Source of the DNA: Actinomycetospora sp. NBRC 106375
Lineage (GTDB): Bacteria > Actinomycetota > Actinomycetes > Mycobacteriales > Pseudonocardiaceae
Length of the DNA stretch: 64,000 nt
Reading direction: 5' to 3'
Assembly (NCBI RefSeq): GCF_030269665.1
Contig: NZ_BSTS01000022.1
Location: 1 to 64,000 of the forward strand
The notes under the pieces are model-generated. The model did not search any database and was not told where the DNA came from. It was given only the letters and a program-made list of their open reading frames with translations. This document shows, piece by piece, positions 7,978-16,046 of this stretch; position 1 is the first letter of the stretch; the number at the start of each line of letters is the position of its first letter. The position numbers and the translations under genes are program-made.

Positions 7978-9452
7978 GCGCCACGTTCGTCGGGATGCCG
8001 ACGTTCCCCGTCGCGGCGGGGACTGCGCTCGCCGACTCTCAGCTGCGCCGCAACCTCGCCCACGCCACCTCGACGATTCGGACCAAGCGGGCCGAGGTGG
8101 TCCGCGAGGTGGACGCGTGGGAACAACTACGCGTCGCCGGTGCCACGCTGAAGGACCGCACCCTGCGCCACCTCGACGTCTACCTCGAGCAGCTCGAGAC
8201 CGCGCTGACCGCCGCGGGCGCCACCGTGCACTGGGCGCGCGACGCGGACGAGGCCAACCGGATCGTGGTCGACATCGCCCGTCTCCACGGCACCGACGAG
8301 GTCGTCAAGGTCAAGTCGATGACGACCGCGGAGATCGGCCTCAACGACGCTCTGGAAGCCGCCGGCATCCACGCCTGGGAGACCGACCTCGCCGAGCTGA
8401 TCGTGCAGCTCGGCGACGACCTCCCCAGCCACATCCTCGTCCCGGCGATCCACCGCAACCGCGCCGAGATCCGTGAGATCTTCCTGCGCGAGATGGAACG
8501 GGTCGGGCGGCCTGCGCCCGCCGACCTGACCGACGCCCCGCTCGAGCTGGCGGCCGCCGCGCGCGACCACCTGCGGGAGAAGTTCCTCCGGGCCCGCGTG
8601 GCCGTGTCGGGGGCCAACTTCGCCGTCGCCGAGACCGGCACCCTCGCCGTCGTCGAGAGCGAGGGCAACGGGCGGATGTGCCTGACCCTGCCCGAGGTGC
8701 TGATCAGCATCGTCGGGATCGAGAAGCTCCTCCCGACGTGGGCGGACCTGGACGTCTTCCTGCAGACGCTGCCCCGCTCCTCCACCGGGGAGCGCATGAA
8801 CCCCTATACCTCCCTGTGGTCCGGGGTGACCCCCGGCGACGGCCCGCAGCAGGTGCACGTCGTGCTGTTGGACAACGGGCGCACCGACGTCCTCGCCGAC
8901 ACGGTCGGGCGCCAGGCCCTGCGCTGCATCCGGTGCTCGGCCTGCCTCAACATCTGCCCGGTCTACGAGCGCACCGGAGGTCACAGCTACGGCTCGGTCT
9001 ACCCCGGCCCGATCGGGGCCATCCTCAACCCGATGATGCGCGGCGTCGGTCAGGACGCCCAGCTCGACGCGCTGCCCTACGCCTCCAGCCTCTGCGGCGC
9101 GTGTTTCGACGTCTGCCCGGTCCGGATCGACATCCCTGAGGTCCTGGTCCACCTGCGGACCAAGGTCGTCGACGCCCACCGCGGTCGGCGACCGACGCCG
9201 CAGGACCTCGTCATGCGCGCCGCGTCCTGGACGCTCGCCTCCAGTGCCCGGACCGCGAGGTCCACGAGACTGGCCGGTCTGGCCGCGAGGGTCCTCAGCC
9301 GCCGGGGCTTGCGGTCCGCGCCGGGCGGGCGGCGCGTCCTCGGGGCGCTTCCCCGGCCCGCCGCGGGGTGGTCGGGCGCTCGCGACGTCCCGTTGCCGCC
9401 CGCGGAGTCGTTCCGCTCCTGGTGGTCCCGCGCCGGACGGGACGCCCGGTGA
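7974..9452 (+). CDS. lutB: LutB-like ferredoxin-containing iron-sulfur protein
   Basis: 492 residues. The N-terminal LUD domain includes GANFAVAETGT near residue 205. Two 4Fe-4S clusters follow: CIRCSACLNICPVY near residue 318 and CGACFDVCPV near residue 370. This matches LutB, which shuttles electrons in the LutABC lactate dehydrogenase complex. The GTG start overlaps lutA and the stop overlaps lutC, so the three subunits are coupled. The tail after residue 420 is Arg/Ala-rich. Confidence 0.87.
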   Translation: MSATFVGMPTFPVAAGTALADSQLRRNLAHATSTIRTKRAEVVREVDAWEQLRVAGATLKDRTLRHLDVYLEQLETALTAAGATVHWARDADEANRIVVDIARLHGTDEVVKVKSMTTAEIGLNDALEAAGIHAWETDLAELIVQLGDDLPSHILVPAIHRNRAEIREIFLREMERVGRPAPADLTDAPLELAAAARDHLREKFLRARVAVSGANFAVAETGTLAVVESEGNGRMCLTLPEVLISIVGIEKLLPTWADLDVFLQTLPRSSTGERMNPYTSLWSGVTPGDGPQQVHVVLLDNGRTDVLADTVGRQALRCIRCSACLNICPVYERTGGHSYGSVYPGPIGAILNPMMRGVGQDAQLDALPYASSLCGACFDVCPVRIDIPEVLVHLRTKVVDAHRGRRPTPQDLVMRAASWTLASSARTARSTRLAGLAARVLSRRGLRSAPGGRRVLGALPRPAAGWSGARDVPLPPAESFRSWWSRAGRDAR

Positions 9453-10069
9453 CGGCCCGGGACGTCGTCCTCGCACGGGTGCGCCGCGCGCTCCGCGACG
9501 TTCCTCCCGAGGAGACCCCTGCCGACGTGGAGGTCGTCCGGTCCGGACCGTCGACCGCGCCCTTGACCCCGGGTCACGTCGAACTCTTCGCCGAGCGCGT
9601 CGCGCAGTACCGGGCGAGGGTCGTGCGCTGCGTGCCCGACGACCTGGTCGCGACCCTCGTGCCGCTGCTCGAGGACGTCTCTACGCTCCTCGTCCCCTTC
9701 GACCTCCCCCGAGGACTCCGTCCGGCCGGCCCCCGTCACATCGAGGACCGGCAGCTCCCGACCGGCGAGCTCGACGCCGTCGACGGCGTCCTGACTACCG
9801 CGCGTCTCGGGATCGTCGAGACGGGCACGATCGTGCTGGACCACGGCCCGGGACAGGGGCGCCGCGCGGCGACGCTCGTCCCGGACATCCATGTCTGCGT
9901 GCTCTGGGCGGACCAGCTGGTCGCGGGCGTCCCGGAGGCGATCGTCAACCTGGACCCGACCCGCCCGCACACCTGGATCAGCGGCCCGAGCGCGACCAGC
10001 GACATCGAGCTCGAGCGGGTGGAGGGCGTGCACGGTCCCCGCACCCTGCGCGTGGTGCTGGTCGGGTGA
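9449..10069 (+). CDS. lutC: LutC-like LUD-domain protein
   Basis: 206 residues of the LUD/YkgG family: GVLTTARLGIVETGTIVLD near the middle and an IVNLDPTRPHTWISGPSATSDIE segment typical of LutC near the C terminus. It is the third subunit of the LutABC-type complex. The GTG start overlaps lutB by 4 bp. About 110 bp separate it from the KPCC-like gene, the widest gap in this block, so an internal promoter is possible there. Confidence 0.86.
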   Translation: MTARDVVLARVRRALRDVPPEETPADVEVVRSGPSTAPLTPGHVELFAERVAQYRARVVRCVPDDLVATLVPLLEDVSTLLVPFDLPRGLRPAGPRHIEDRQLPTGELDAVDGVLTTARLGIVETGTIVLDHGPGQGRRAATLVPDIHVCVLWADQLVAGVPEAIVNLDPTRPHTWISGPSATSDIELERVEGVHGPRTLRVVLVG

Positions 10070-10179
10070 GGCCTGGCCCAGGACCAATCAAGTGCCCCCG
10101 CTGCTCCCCCGGAGACCTAGGCGGGGCGTTCTCGGGCGGGCGAGGCTGGGAGCACCCCGAGCATCGAACGGAGAGCAGA

Positions 10180-11742
10180 GTGGACGTCTACGGCAGCGAG
10201 ATGTCGATCGCCGGGTGGCGCCGGCTGATCGACGAGGCCTACAGCGGCGAACTCGGGGAGCCCATCCTCAACGTCGACGAGGCCCGCGGCTCGCACTTCG
10301 ACGCCATCTTCGTCGGCGGGGGCAGTGCCGGACGGTTCGGTGCCGCCGTGCTCCGCAGCCTCGGTGGTCGCCCCCTCGTAGTGGAGCGATGGCCCTTCCT
10401 CGGCGGCTCATGCCCGCACCAGGCCTGTGTCCCCCACCACCTGTTCAGTGAGGCGGCCCGCGAGCTGGACCAGGCGCAGGCGCTGCAGGGACGGCTGTGG
10501 TACCCGAAGTTCGACCCCACCGCCGCCTCCGTCCTCGAACTGGTCGAGCTGTTCCGATCGCAGCGCAGCGGTCCGCACGCCCACATGAACTGGCAGAGCG
10601 CGCAGCAGCTCGACATCGAGTCGGTGGTGAACGCCGAGGCCGCCGTGCGCGACGCCAGGACCGTCTGTGCCGCGGGGCGGACCTTCACCACCGACGCCCT
10701 GGTCCTGGCCACCGGCGCCCGCACTGCCATGCCCGGGATCGAGGGGGAGACGCTGCCGGGGGTCTTCGACTACGCGTCGTTCATCGAGGACCTCGACTAC
10801 GAGCCCCGCAAGATCGTGGTCATCGGGGGCTCCAAGGTCGCCGTCGAGTATGCGAGCTTCTATCGCGCGACCGGTACCCCGACCACTGTCGTCAGCCGCG
10901 CAGAGGTCCTCACCAGCGGCGGACCGGCGCTGATGGACGACGACCTGCGGGGGTTCGTCGTCGAGCAGATGCACTCGCGCGATCTCGAGCTGCTCGAGCA
11001 CAGCGTCGTCACCCGCATCCTCGGCGAGGAGCGCGTGGAGGGGGTCGAGGTGCAGACGCCCGCGGGCCGTCGCGTGATCGACGCCGACTTCGTCCTCCTC
11101 GGCACGGGAGAGAGGCCCAACACCGCGAGCTTCGCCGCCGCTCTCCCGCTCACCTACGACGAACGCGGGTTCGTCGTCGTCGACAGCAGGATGCGGACGA
11201 ACATCGACGGCGTCTACGCCGCGGGTGACCTGATCGGTCCGCCGCTCGAGATGTTCAAGTCCCGCCGCAGCGGCACCACCGCGGCTCGCAACATCATGGG
11301 GATCGCCGCCGAGTTCCACTACGACGACATCCCCGACTTCCTGCACACCACCTACGAGGTGACATGGGCCGGACTGACCGAGCGGCAGGCCCGGGAACGC
11401 TACGACCGAGTGGTGACCATCCAGGTCCCGCCTCTCGGCATGGCTCCCGGCGACACGCCGCTGCCCATGGCCGAGGGCTCGATGCTCTACGGCTTCACCT
11501 TCCCGGAGCGAACCGGGTATCAGAAATGTGTCATCGACGCCGACTCGCGCCGCATCGTCGGGATCCACCACGCCGGCTACGGCGCCAAGGACGCCTTCCA
11601 GTACCTCCACCACCTCATCAGCCGTCCCGAGGGCCTCACGATCGACCAGCTCGGCGACATGAACGAGCTCTACATCAGCTCGGACTACTTCATCGGCTAC
11701 GCCAGGTTGCGCGCGAACCAGGCTGACCTGACCAGCATGTGA
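10180..11742 (+). CDS. 2-ketopropyl-CoM oxidoreductase/carboxylase-like flavoprotein
   Basis: 520 residues (Xanthobacter XecC is about 523). FAD/NAD(P) disulfide oxidoreductase fold: GGGSAGRFG near residue 46, redox pair Cys78/Cys83 in GGSCPHQACVPHH, second Rossmann motif VVIGGSKVAVEY, and YAAGDLIG before the interface domain. Aligned from memory to 2-KPCC, the CoM sulfonate ligands are kept: Arg52 (Arg56) and Arg362 (Arg365), with Met136 and Met358 (Met140, Met361). The 2-KPCC dyad Phe501/His506 is instead Tyr498/Tyr503 (ELYISSDYF). So it probably cleaves a CoM thioether ketone with NADPH, but protonation versus carboxylation of the product may differ. GGAGAG lies 6 nt before the GTG. Confidence 0.85.
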   Translation: MDVYGSEMSIAGWRRLIDEAYSGELGEPILNVDEARGSHFDAIFVGGGSAGRFGAAVLRSLGGRPLVVERWPFLGGSCPHQACVPHHLFSEAARELDQAQALQGRLWYPKFDPTAASVLELVELFRSQRSGPHAHMNWQSAQQLDIESVVNAEAAVRDARTVCAAGRTFTTDALVLATGARTAMPGIEGETLPGVFDYASFIEDLDYEPRKIVVIGGSKVAVEYASFYRATGTPTTVVSRAEVLTSGGPALMDDDLRGFVVEQMHSRDLELLEHSVVTRILGEERVEGVEVQTPAGRRVIDADFVLLGTGERPNTASFAAALPLTYDERGFVVVDSRMRTNIDGVYAAGDLIGPPLEMFKSRRSGTTAARNIMGIAAEFHYDDIPDFLHTTYEVTWAGLTERQARERYDRVVTIQVPPLGMAPGDTPLPMAEGSMLYGFTFPERTGYQKCVIDADSRRIVGIHHAGYGAKDAFQYLHHLISRPEGLTIDQLGDMNELYISSDYFIGYARLRANQADLTSM

Positions 11743-12238
11743 TCCGACACGCTCCGGGAATCGGCGACTTTCCGGCGCAGGCCGCTCCTGTGGCGGTCGC
11801 ATGCGGCGTTGCCCGCCAGCGAGGGTCACGATCTGGGCGGAGGCACAACCCTCTGCACAGCACATGAAGCACTTGCGGCGGCGGCCCACGGGCCTCGCCA
11901 TCGACGACGGCGACGACGCCGATCACGACAACCGCCCGCGAGCGGCGGAGGGGCCTGGTCGTGGTCGCCATAACACCGTGGCGGACTCTCGCCCGACGTG
12001 GGCCCCAGCGCGTCGGCGGCCGAAACAAACTCCGACGGTGGGCGCCGTATCGCGGATCGACCTCTCGGAGCGGATCACGAAGGACCTCGGTGTCGCCGAC
12101 TGGAGTCCAACCGCCGGGCAGGACTGTGCCAACCTCGGACAGTTACGCTTCTTCCAGGACGCATATCCTACGGACGTCCGGGTGGAACCGTCGGCGGCTC
12201 CGACCGGTTGCAAATCCACGCAACGGAAGCGGTCCAGT
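11743..12238. other. Gene-poor spacer after the KPCC-like gene
   Basis: About 500 bp with no convincing gene on either strand. GC falls toward its right end. It leads into remnants at 12239-12369 and looks like a recombined junction, not a regulatory region with recognisable sites. Confidence 0.4.
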
Positions 12239-12369
12239 ATGCGGCTCGACGGCAAGGTCACCCTGATCACCGGGGTCTCACCGCTCGAGGCAACAAAGCC
12301 CACGCGGCACACAATTTCGGAATGGCGCGGTCGACATTCTATCGACGACTGAGACAATATGGGATCCAG
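12239..12369 (+). pseudogene. Fused remnants: SDR N terminus plus Fis-type HTH C terminus
   Basis: An ATG at 12239 opens MRLDGKVTLITG, the first residues of an SDR, then loses the frame. From about 12289 another frame reads NKAHAAHNFGMARSTFYRRLRQYGI. This is nearly the C-terminal Fis HTH of the GAF/AAA regulator at 23284-25110 (NKIRTAEHLGMSRSTLYRR...). Neither part has a domain core. It looks like a scar left when a regulator/SDR module was deleted or rearranged. Confidence 0.6.
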
Positions 12370-12454
12370 GATGGCGGACATTTCTGTGACTGCTTCAATC
12401 CCTGCCACGGTTTGAACACTGCGAATTCGATGGATCAGACAACGGGAGGTCGAC

Positions 12455-13294
12455 ATGGGTAAGCTCGACGGGCGCGTCGCCCTGATCACTGGTGGTGCGC
12501 GCGGACAAGGGCGCTCACACGCGCTCGCATTCGCACGCGAGGGTGCGGACATCGTCATGTGCGACCTAGTGGAGGGCATCGACACCATCCCGTGCAAGAT
12601 GCCCGATGCTGATGATCTTGCAGACTCTGTGAAGCAGGTCGAGGCCCTTGATCGTCGTGCGTTGGGCATCAAGGCCGATGTGCGGGACTCTCTCCAGCTC
12701 GCTGGCGTCGTAGAACAGGCTCTTGCCACGTTCGGTCACATCGACATCCTCATCGCGAACGCTGGTGTGGTCACCCCGGTGCCCTTTGTGGACATCAGTG
12801 ATGAGGATTGGTCTGTCATGCTCGACATCAACCTCGGGGGAGTGTTCAAGGCGATTCGGGCCGTCGCTCCGCACATGATCGAACGTGGCTACGGACGAAT
12901 AGTTGCCACCTCGTCGATGGTAGGCCGATCGCCGGTGGGGATGCTGGCACACTACGTAGCGGCGAAGTGGGGAGTAATCGGGCTCGTGAAGTCAGCAGCG
13001 CAAGAGCTTGCTCCGCACGGGATCACGGTGAACGCGATCTGTCCGACCAACGTCAACACGGACATGATCCACGCGAACCCTGCCATGTACAAGGTCTTCG
13101 CTCCGGACATCGAAAACCCGACCTGGGAGGATGTTATTCCGGCCTTTACTTCAATGAATGCGATCCCGGTGCCGTTGGTCGATCCTAGCGACATTTCTGA
13201 AGGCATGTTGTACTACGTGTCCGAGGGTGCTCGATACGTGACCGGCGAGACTCTGTCGATCGCGGCCGGATGGAACGCCAGGAACACCGCTTAG
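12455..13294 (+). CDS. Mycofactocin-coupled-type SDR oxidoreductase
   Basis: 279 residues. Cofactor motif GGARGQGRSHA near residue 13, NAG in LIANAGVV, and catalytic Ser/Tyr/Lys in TSSMVGRSP...HYVAAK. The extra segment after the second strand (PDADDLADSVKQVEALDRR) and the tail RYVTGETLSIAAGW are typical of SDRs paired with the redox cofactor mycofactocin. They oxidise alcohols with a tightly held NAD. Here it is a candidate for oxidising a hydroxyalkyl-CoM between the transferase and KPCC steps (inference). GC is clearly lower than in neighbours, suggesting a separate origin. Its stop abuts the IS fragment end. Confidence 0.85.
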   Translation: MGKLDGRVALITGGARGQGRSHALAFAREGADIVMCDLVEGIDTIPCKMPDADDLADSVKQVEALDRRALGIKADVRDSLQLAGVVEQALATFGHIDILIANAGVVTPVPFVDISDEDWSVMLDINLGGVFKAIRAVAPHMIERGYGRIVATSSMVGRSPVGMLAHYVAAKWGVIGLVKSAAQELAPHGITVNAICPTNVNTDMIHANPAMYKVFAPDIENPTWEDVIPAFTSMNAIPVPLVDPSDISEGMLYYVSEGARYVTGETLSIAAGWNARNTA

Positions 13295-13295
13295 G

Positions 13296-13650
13296 GCGTG
13301 TCTCCCAAGTCTGTGAGCTGGGCCGGTCCACGATCCTGGTGTGGGTCGTGGACCGGTGCTCTCGGATGAGGTGTGGGCTCGGATCGAGCCGTTGCTGCCC
13401 GCGCAGTACGGCAACGGGCGTCCGTTTCATGATCACCGGCAGGTGATCGAGGGGATCGTGTTCCGCTACCGCTGCGGGATCGCCTGGCGGGACCTGCCCG
13501 AGCGCTTCGGGCCGTGGCAGACGGTGTGGAAGCGCCACCACCGCTTCAGCACCGACGGCACCTGGGACGAGGTGCTGGCGATCCTGTAGGCCGAGGCCGA
13601 CGCCGCGGGCCATCCTGCTCTGGCTCCAGATCACCACTCAAGAGACACGC
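13296..13650 (+). mobile_element. Internally deleted IS5-like insertion sequence
   Basis: Bounded by 9-bp inverted ends, GCGTGTCTC at 13296-13304 and GAGACACGC at 13642-13650. Only about 355 bp remain, against roughly 0.8-0.9 kb for a full IS5-group element. It holds just the 5' part of a transposase. No clear target duplication was found by eye. The left end begins 1 bp after the SDR stop codon. Confidence 0.7.
13341..13589 (+). pseudogene. IS5-family transposase, N-terminal fragment
   Basis: 82 codons read LSDEVWARIEPLLP...GRPFHDHRQVIEGIVFRYRCGIAWRDLPERFGPW, the N-terminal helix-turn-helix part of IS5-type transposases. A TAG ends it at 13587-13589. The same frame continues with AEADAAG, as intact relatives do, so the TAG looks like a point mutation of CAG. 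The DDE catalytic region is absent, so this is inactive. Confidence 0.8.
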
Positions 13651-13696
13651 GCTGGCCATCGATCATCGAATGAGTACAGTGAGGCGGGAGTATCTC

Positions 13697-14014
13697 ATGG
13701 AATCTCCCATCGTCGTGGTCGCTACGATCGTGCCGAAGAAGGCGGCGTGGGATGAGGTTGTTTCGATTCTGAACGCGACCCAGGCCGACGTTCATTCGAA
13801 CGAGTCCGGATGCGAGCTGTACGCCCTCCACACGGACGACGAGTGTCTGGTCATGGTCGAGAAGTGGACCGGGCGTGCCGAGCTGGATCAGCATTTCGCG
13901 GCGCCTCCCTTCAATGCTCTCGGCGGTCTCCTCGAGGGCAAGCTGGCAGCTGAAATTGAGATCAAAGAGCTACGCCCGGTGCCGGCAGGGTCGCCGACTC
14001 AGGGCCAGCTCTAG
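13697..14014 (+). CDS. Antibiotic biosynthesis monooxygenase (ABM/YgiN) family protein
   Basis: 105 residues of a single ferredoxin-like ABM domain: VVVATIVPKKAAWDEVVSIL at the N terminus, GCELYALHTDD in the middle, VMVEKWTGRAELDQHFAAP near residue 60. Such dimeric proteins are small cofactor-less monooxygenases or quinol oxidases. The ATG at 13697 has GGGAG about 6 nt upstream; an in-frame ATG at 13670 is less likely. It lies right after the IS fragment and before an SDR gene. Role in the locus unknown. GC is lower than average. Confidence 0.75.
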   Translation: MESPIVVVATIVPKKAAWDEVVSILNATQADVHSNESGCELYALHTDDECLVMVEKWTGRAELDQHFAAPPFNALGGLLEGKLAAEIEIKELRPVPAGSPTQGQL

Positions 14015-14039
14015 CCGACACCCTGGGAGGCGGACGGAC

Positions 14040-14813
14040 ATGGAACTGGGTCTCACGGGGAGGACGGCGCTGGTCTGCGCCTCCACCTCGGGTCTCGGAC
14101 GGGCGACGGCGACCGCGCTCGCGCACGACGGCGCGACCGTCGTCGTCTCGGGCCGCTCGGACGAACGCGCCCGCGACGTCGCGGCCGGGCTGCCGGGCGC
14201 GGTGGGGATCGGGGCCGACCTCGTCGCGCCCGGCGGCGCCGAGGCGCTGTTCGCCGCCACGGTCGACCGGGTCGGCACCCCCGACGTCCTCGTGCTGAAC
14301 GGGCCGGGGCCGGCGCCGGGGACCGCGCGCGACGTCGACGCGGACGGCATCGCGACGGCGATCGCCACACTGGTCGCCCCGCACCGGGTCCTGGTCGAAC
14401 TCGCGCTGCCCGCGATGCTCGAGCAGGGCTGGGGCCGCGTGCTGAGCATCAGCTCGAGCAGCGTCGAGGCCCCGATCCCTGGGCTCGCCCTGTCGAACCT
14501 GGGGCGCGCGGCGCTGGCCGGCTACCTCAAGACCCTCGCGGGCGAGGTGGCCGCGTCCGGGGTGACCGTCAACTCCCTGCTGCCCGGGCGCATCGCCACC
14601 CCGCGCGCCGAGCAGATCGACACCGCGGTCGCCGAGCGCACCCGCCGCTCCCGCGAGGAGGTCGAGCGGGAGACCCGCGCCACCATCCCCGCGGGCCGCT
14701 ACGGCGACCCCGTGGAGTTCGGGGCAGCCGCGGCGTTCCTGTGCAGCGCCCCCGCCGCGTATATCACCGGCACCGCCCTGCGCTGCGACGGCGGCATGGT
14801 GCCCACCCTCTGA
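14040..14813 (+). CDS. SDR-family protein with altered active site
   Basis: 257 residues. Nucleotide-binding motif CASTSGLG near residue 13 and NGPGP where SDRs have NAG. Ser of the catalytic set is in ISSSSVEAPIPG, but the expected Tyr-x-x-x-Lys is replaced by LSNLGRAALAG (Ser/Asn and Arg). This lineage of non-canonical SDRs occurs in many bacteria and its chemistry is poorly known. The C-terminal ITGTALRCDGGMVPTL is SDR-like. CTGGGAGGCGG precedes the ATG. It is a possible hydroxyalkyl-CoM dehydrogenase or reductase by position, but the missing Tyr/Lys argues for caution. Confidence 0.75.
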   Translation: MELGLTGRTALVCASTSGLGRATATALAHDGATVVVSGRSDERARDVAAGLPGAVGIGADLVAPGGAEALFAATVDRVGTPDVLVLNGPGPAPGTARDVDADGIATAIATLVAPHRVLVELALPAMLEQGWGRVLSISSSSVEAPIPGLALSNLGRAALAGYLKTLAGEVAASGVTVNSLLPGRIATPRAEQIDTAVAERTRRSREEVERETRATIPAGRYGDPVEFGAAAAFLCSAPAAYITGTALRCDGGMVPTL

Positions 14814-16046
14814 CCCGGGCCCTGAGGGTGGCGGGCCGACAGGCCGGCCGGGACCGGCTGGTGGCGGATGCCGGCGCGATCCGGCGGTGCCCAGAGTGAT
14901 GCCACTCCCCGTGGGTGAACCGCCCCGGCGCGTCCGGAGACCAGACCGTCCGAGGAGATCTGCTCGTGTCACGTCGACCCGAGCTGCCCTGTCCGCCGGA
15001 GTTGCGCGGCAAGGTGTCTCTGACCAACCGGTCGGGTCCGGCGGTCGCGCTGGAGCGGCCGGGCCGGTGCACGACGGGGTGGAGGTCACGAGTCCGGTCA
15101 GGGCGTGCTCGGGGATCCCCCGCTCGGAGAGCTCCGTCGAGCGCGCCGCCCGGCTACGGCCGGGAGGACCCGGTCGATGCTGCGGAAGAACGCCGCCACC
15201 GCGAGCACGTAGATGCTGTTGACCGCGAGCCCGGCGATCGGGAACGCCATGTGGGGCGACGGAATCCAGAACACGGCGCACGCGACCGCCGGGACGATGA
15301 CGACGGCGGTGACATTGAACAGGCGCACCCCGGCCGGACCTCGCACCGGCGACCCGTGGCGACACGCACCCTCACCGCCACCACCAGGACAAATCCCGGC
15401 GACGCGCCGGCCACGAACAGCCAGATCACCATGGGTCCCGGTCGGGGATGCTGCTCCAGCAGGATCGCCAGAGTCCCTGCGGTCGAGAGGGTGAAGCCCT
15501 GCGGGACGACGAGCCGGCGGGCGACACTGGACACCGAGGCGGGCGGTCCGGACTCCGCGGCGGACCGTTGAGCTTCACTGGCCATGACGACTTGCCGTAC
15601 GGGGCCGCCGGCGCGTCCCGTGTTCGCAGCGCGTCGGACACCTCGGGGTGAGCGGACAGCGAGTCCATCGGGGGCACCATCCCCTCGATCTGCCGCTCGG
15701 TCACCAAGGTGCCCGTCCGCCGCGAGCATCCACGTGGCGGCCTTCTGAGCCGTGGCGAAGTCCACGTACCTCCCGGTGAGCCCACCGACGAACGAGAGCT
15801 GCGACGACGGGCTCATGGCTTCCCTGTTTCGCTGCCCGGACGCGGTACGCCGTGCGCCCGTGCCGAGTACGGCGTGTCCGCACGCCGACTTCAGGCGGCG
15901 AAGGATTACTGCAGCGCAGAGACGACGTACTGCAGCTGCCACTGCGTGACCCATTCGCCTTGTTGTGCTCGGCGTCGACGAAGTGCGTGCGGTACTACTC
16001 CGGTGCCCGAAGCCGGCCGTGCGCTGCTCGTGGGCGTTCAGCAGCT
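14814..16046. other. Gene-poor region with degraded membrane-protein fragments
   Basis: About 1.2 kb between convergent genes (SDR on plus, AFS gene on minus). The only coding signal is on the minus strand at 15098-15816 (separate entry), broken by frameshifts. 14814-15097 and 15817-16046 show nothing convincing. Confidence 0.45.
15098..15816 (-). pseudogene. Frameshifted remnants of a small protein and a membrane protein
   Basis: Reading leftward, an ATG at 15816 opens SPSSQLSFVGGLTGRYVDF, then the frame must shift to continue as LVTERQIEGMVPPMDSLSA. A second ATG at 15587 opens a hydrophobic protein (TAGTLAILLEQ, then VIWLFVAGASPGFVLVVAV). Near 15350 it shifts frame to LFNVTAVVIVPAVACAVFW and AFPIAGLAVNSIYVLAVAAFF, giving about four membrane segments. 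I do not recognise either family. Sequence error is possible, but two shifts in a remnant-rich region suggest decay. Confidence 0.35.
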
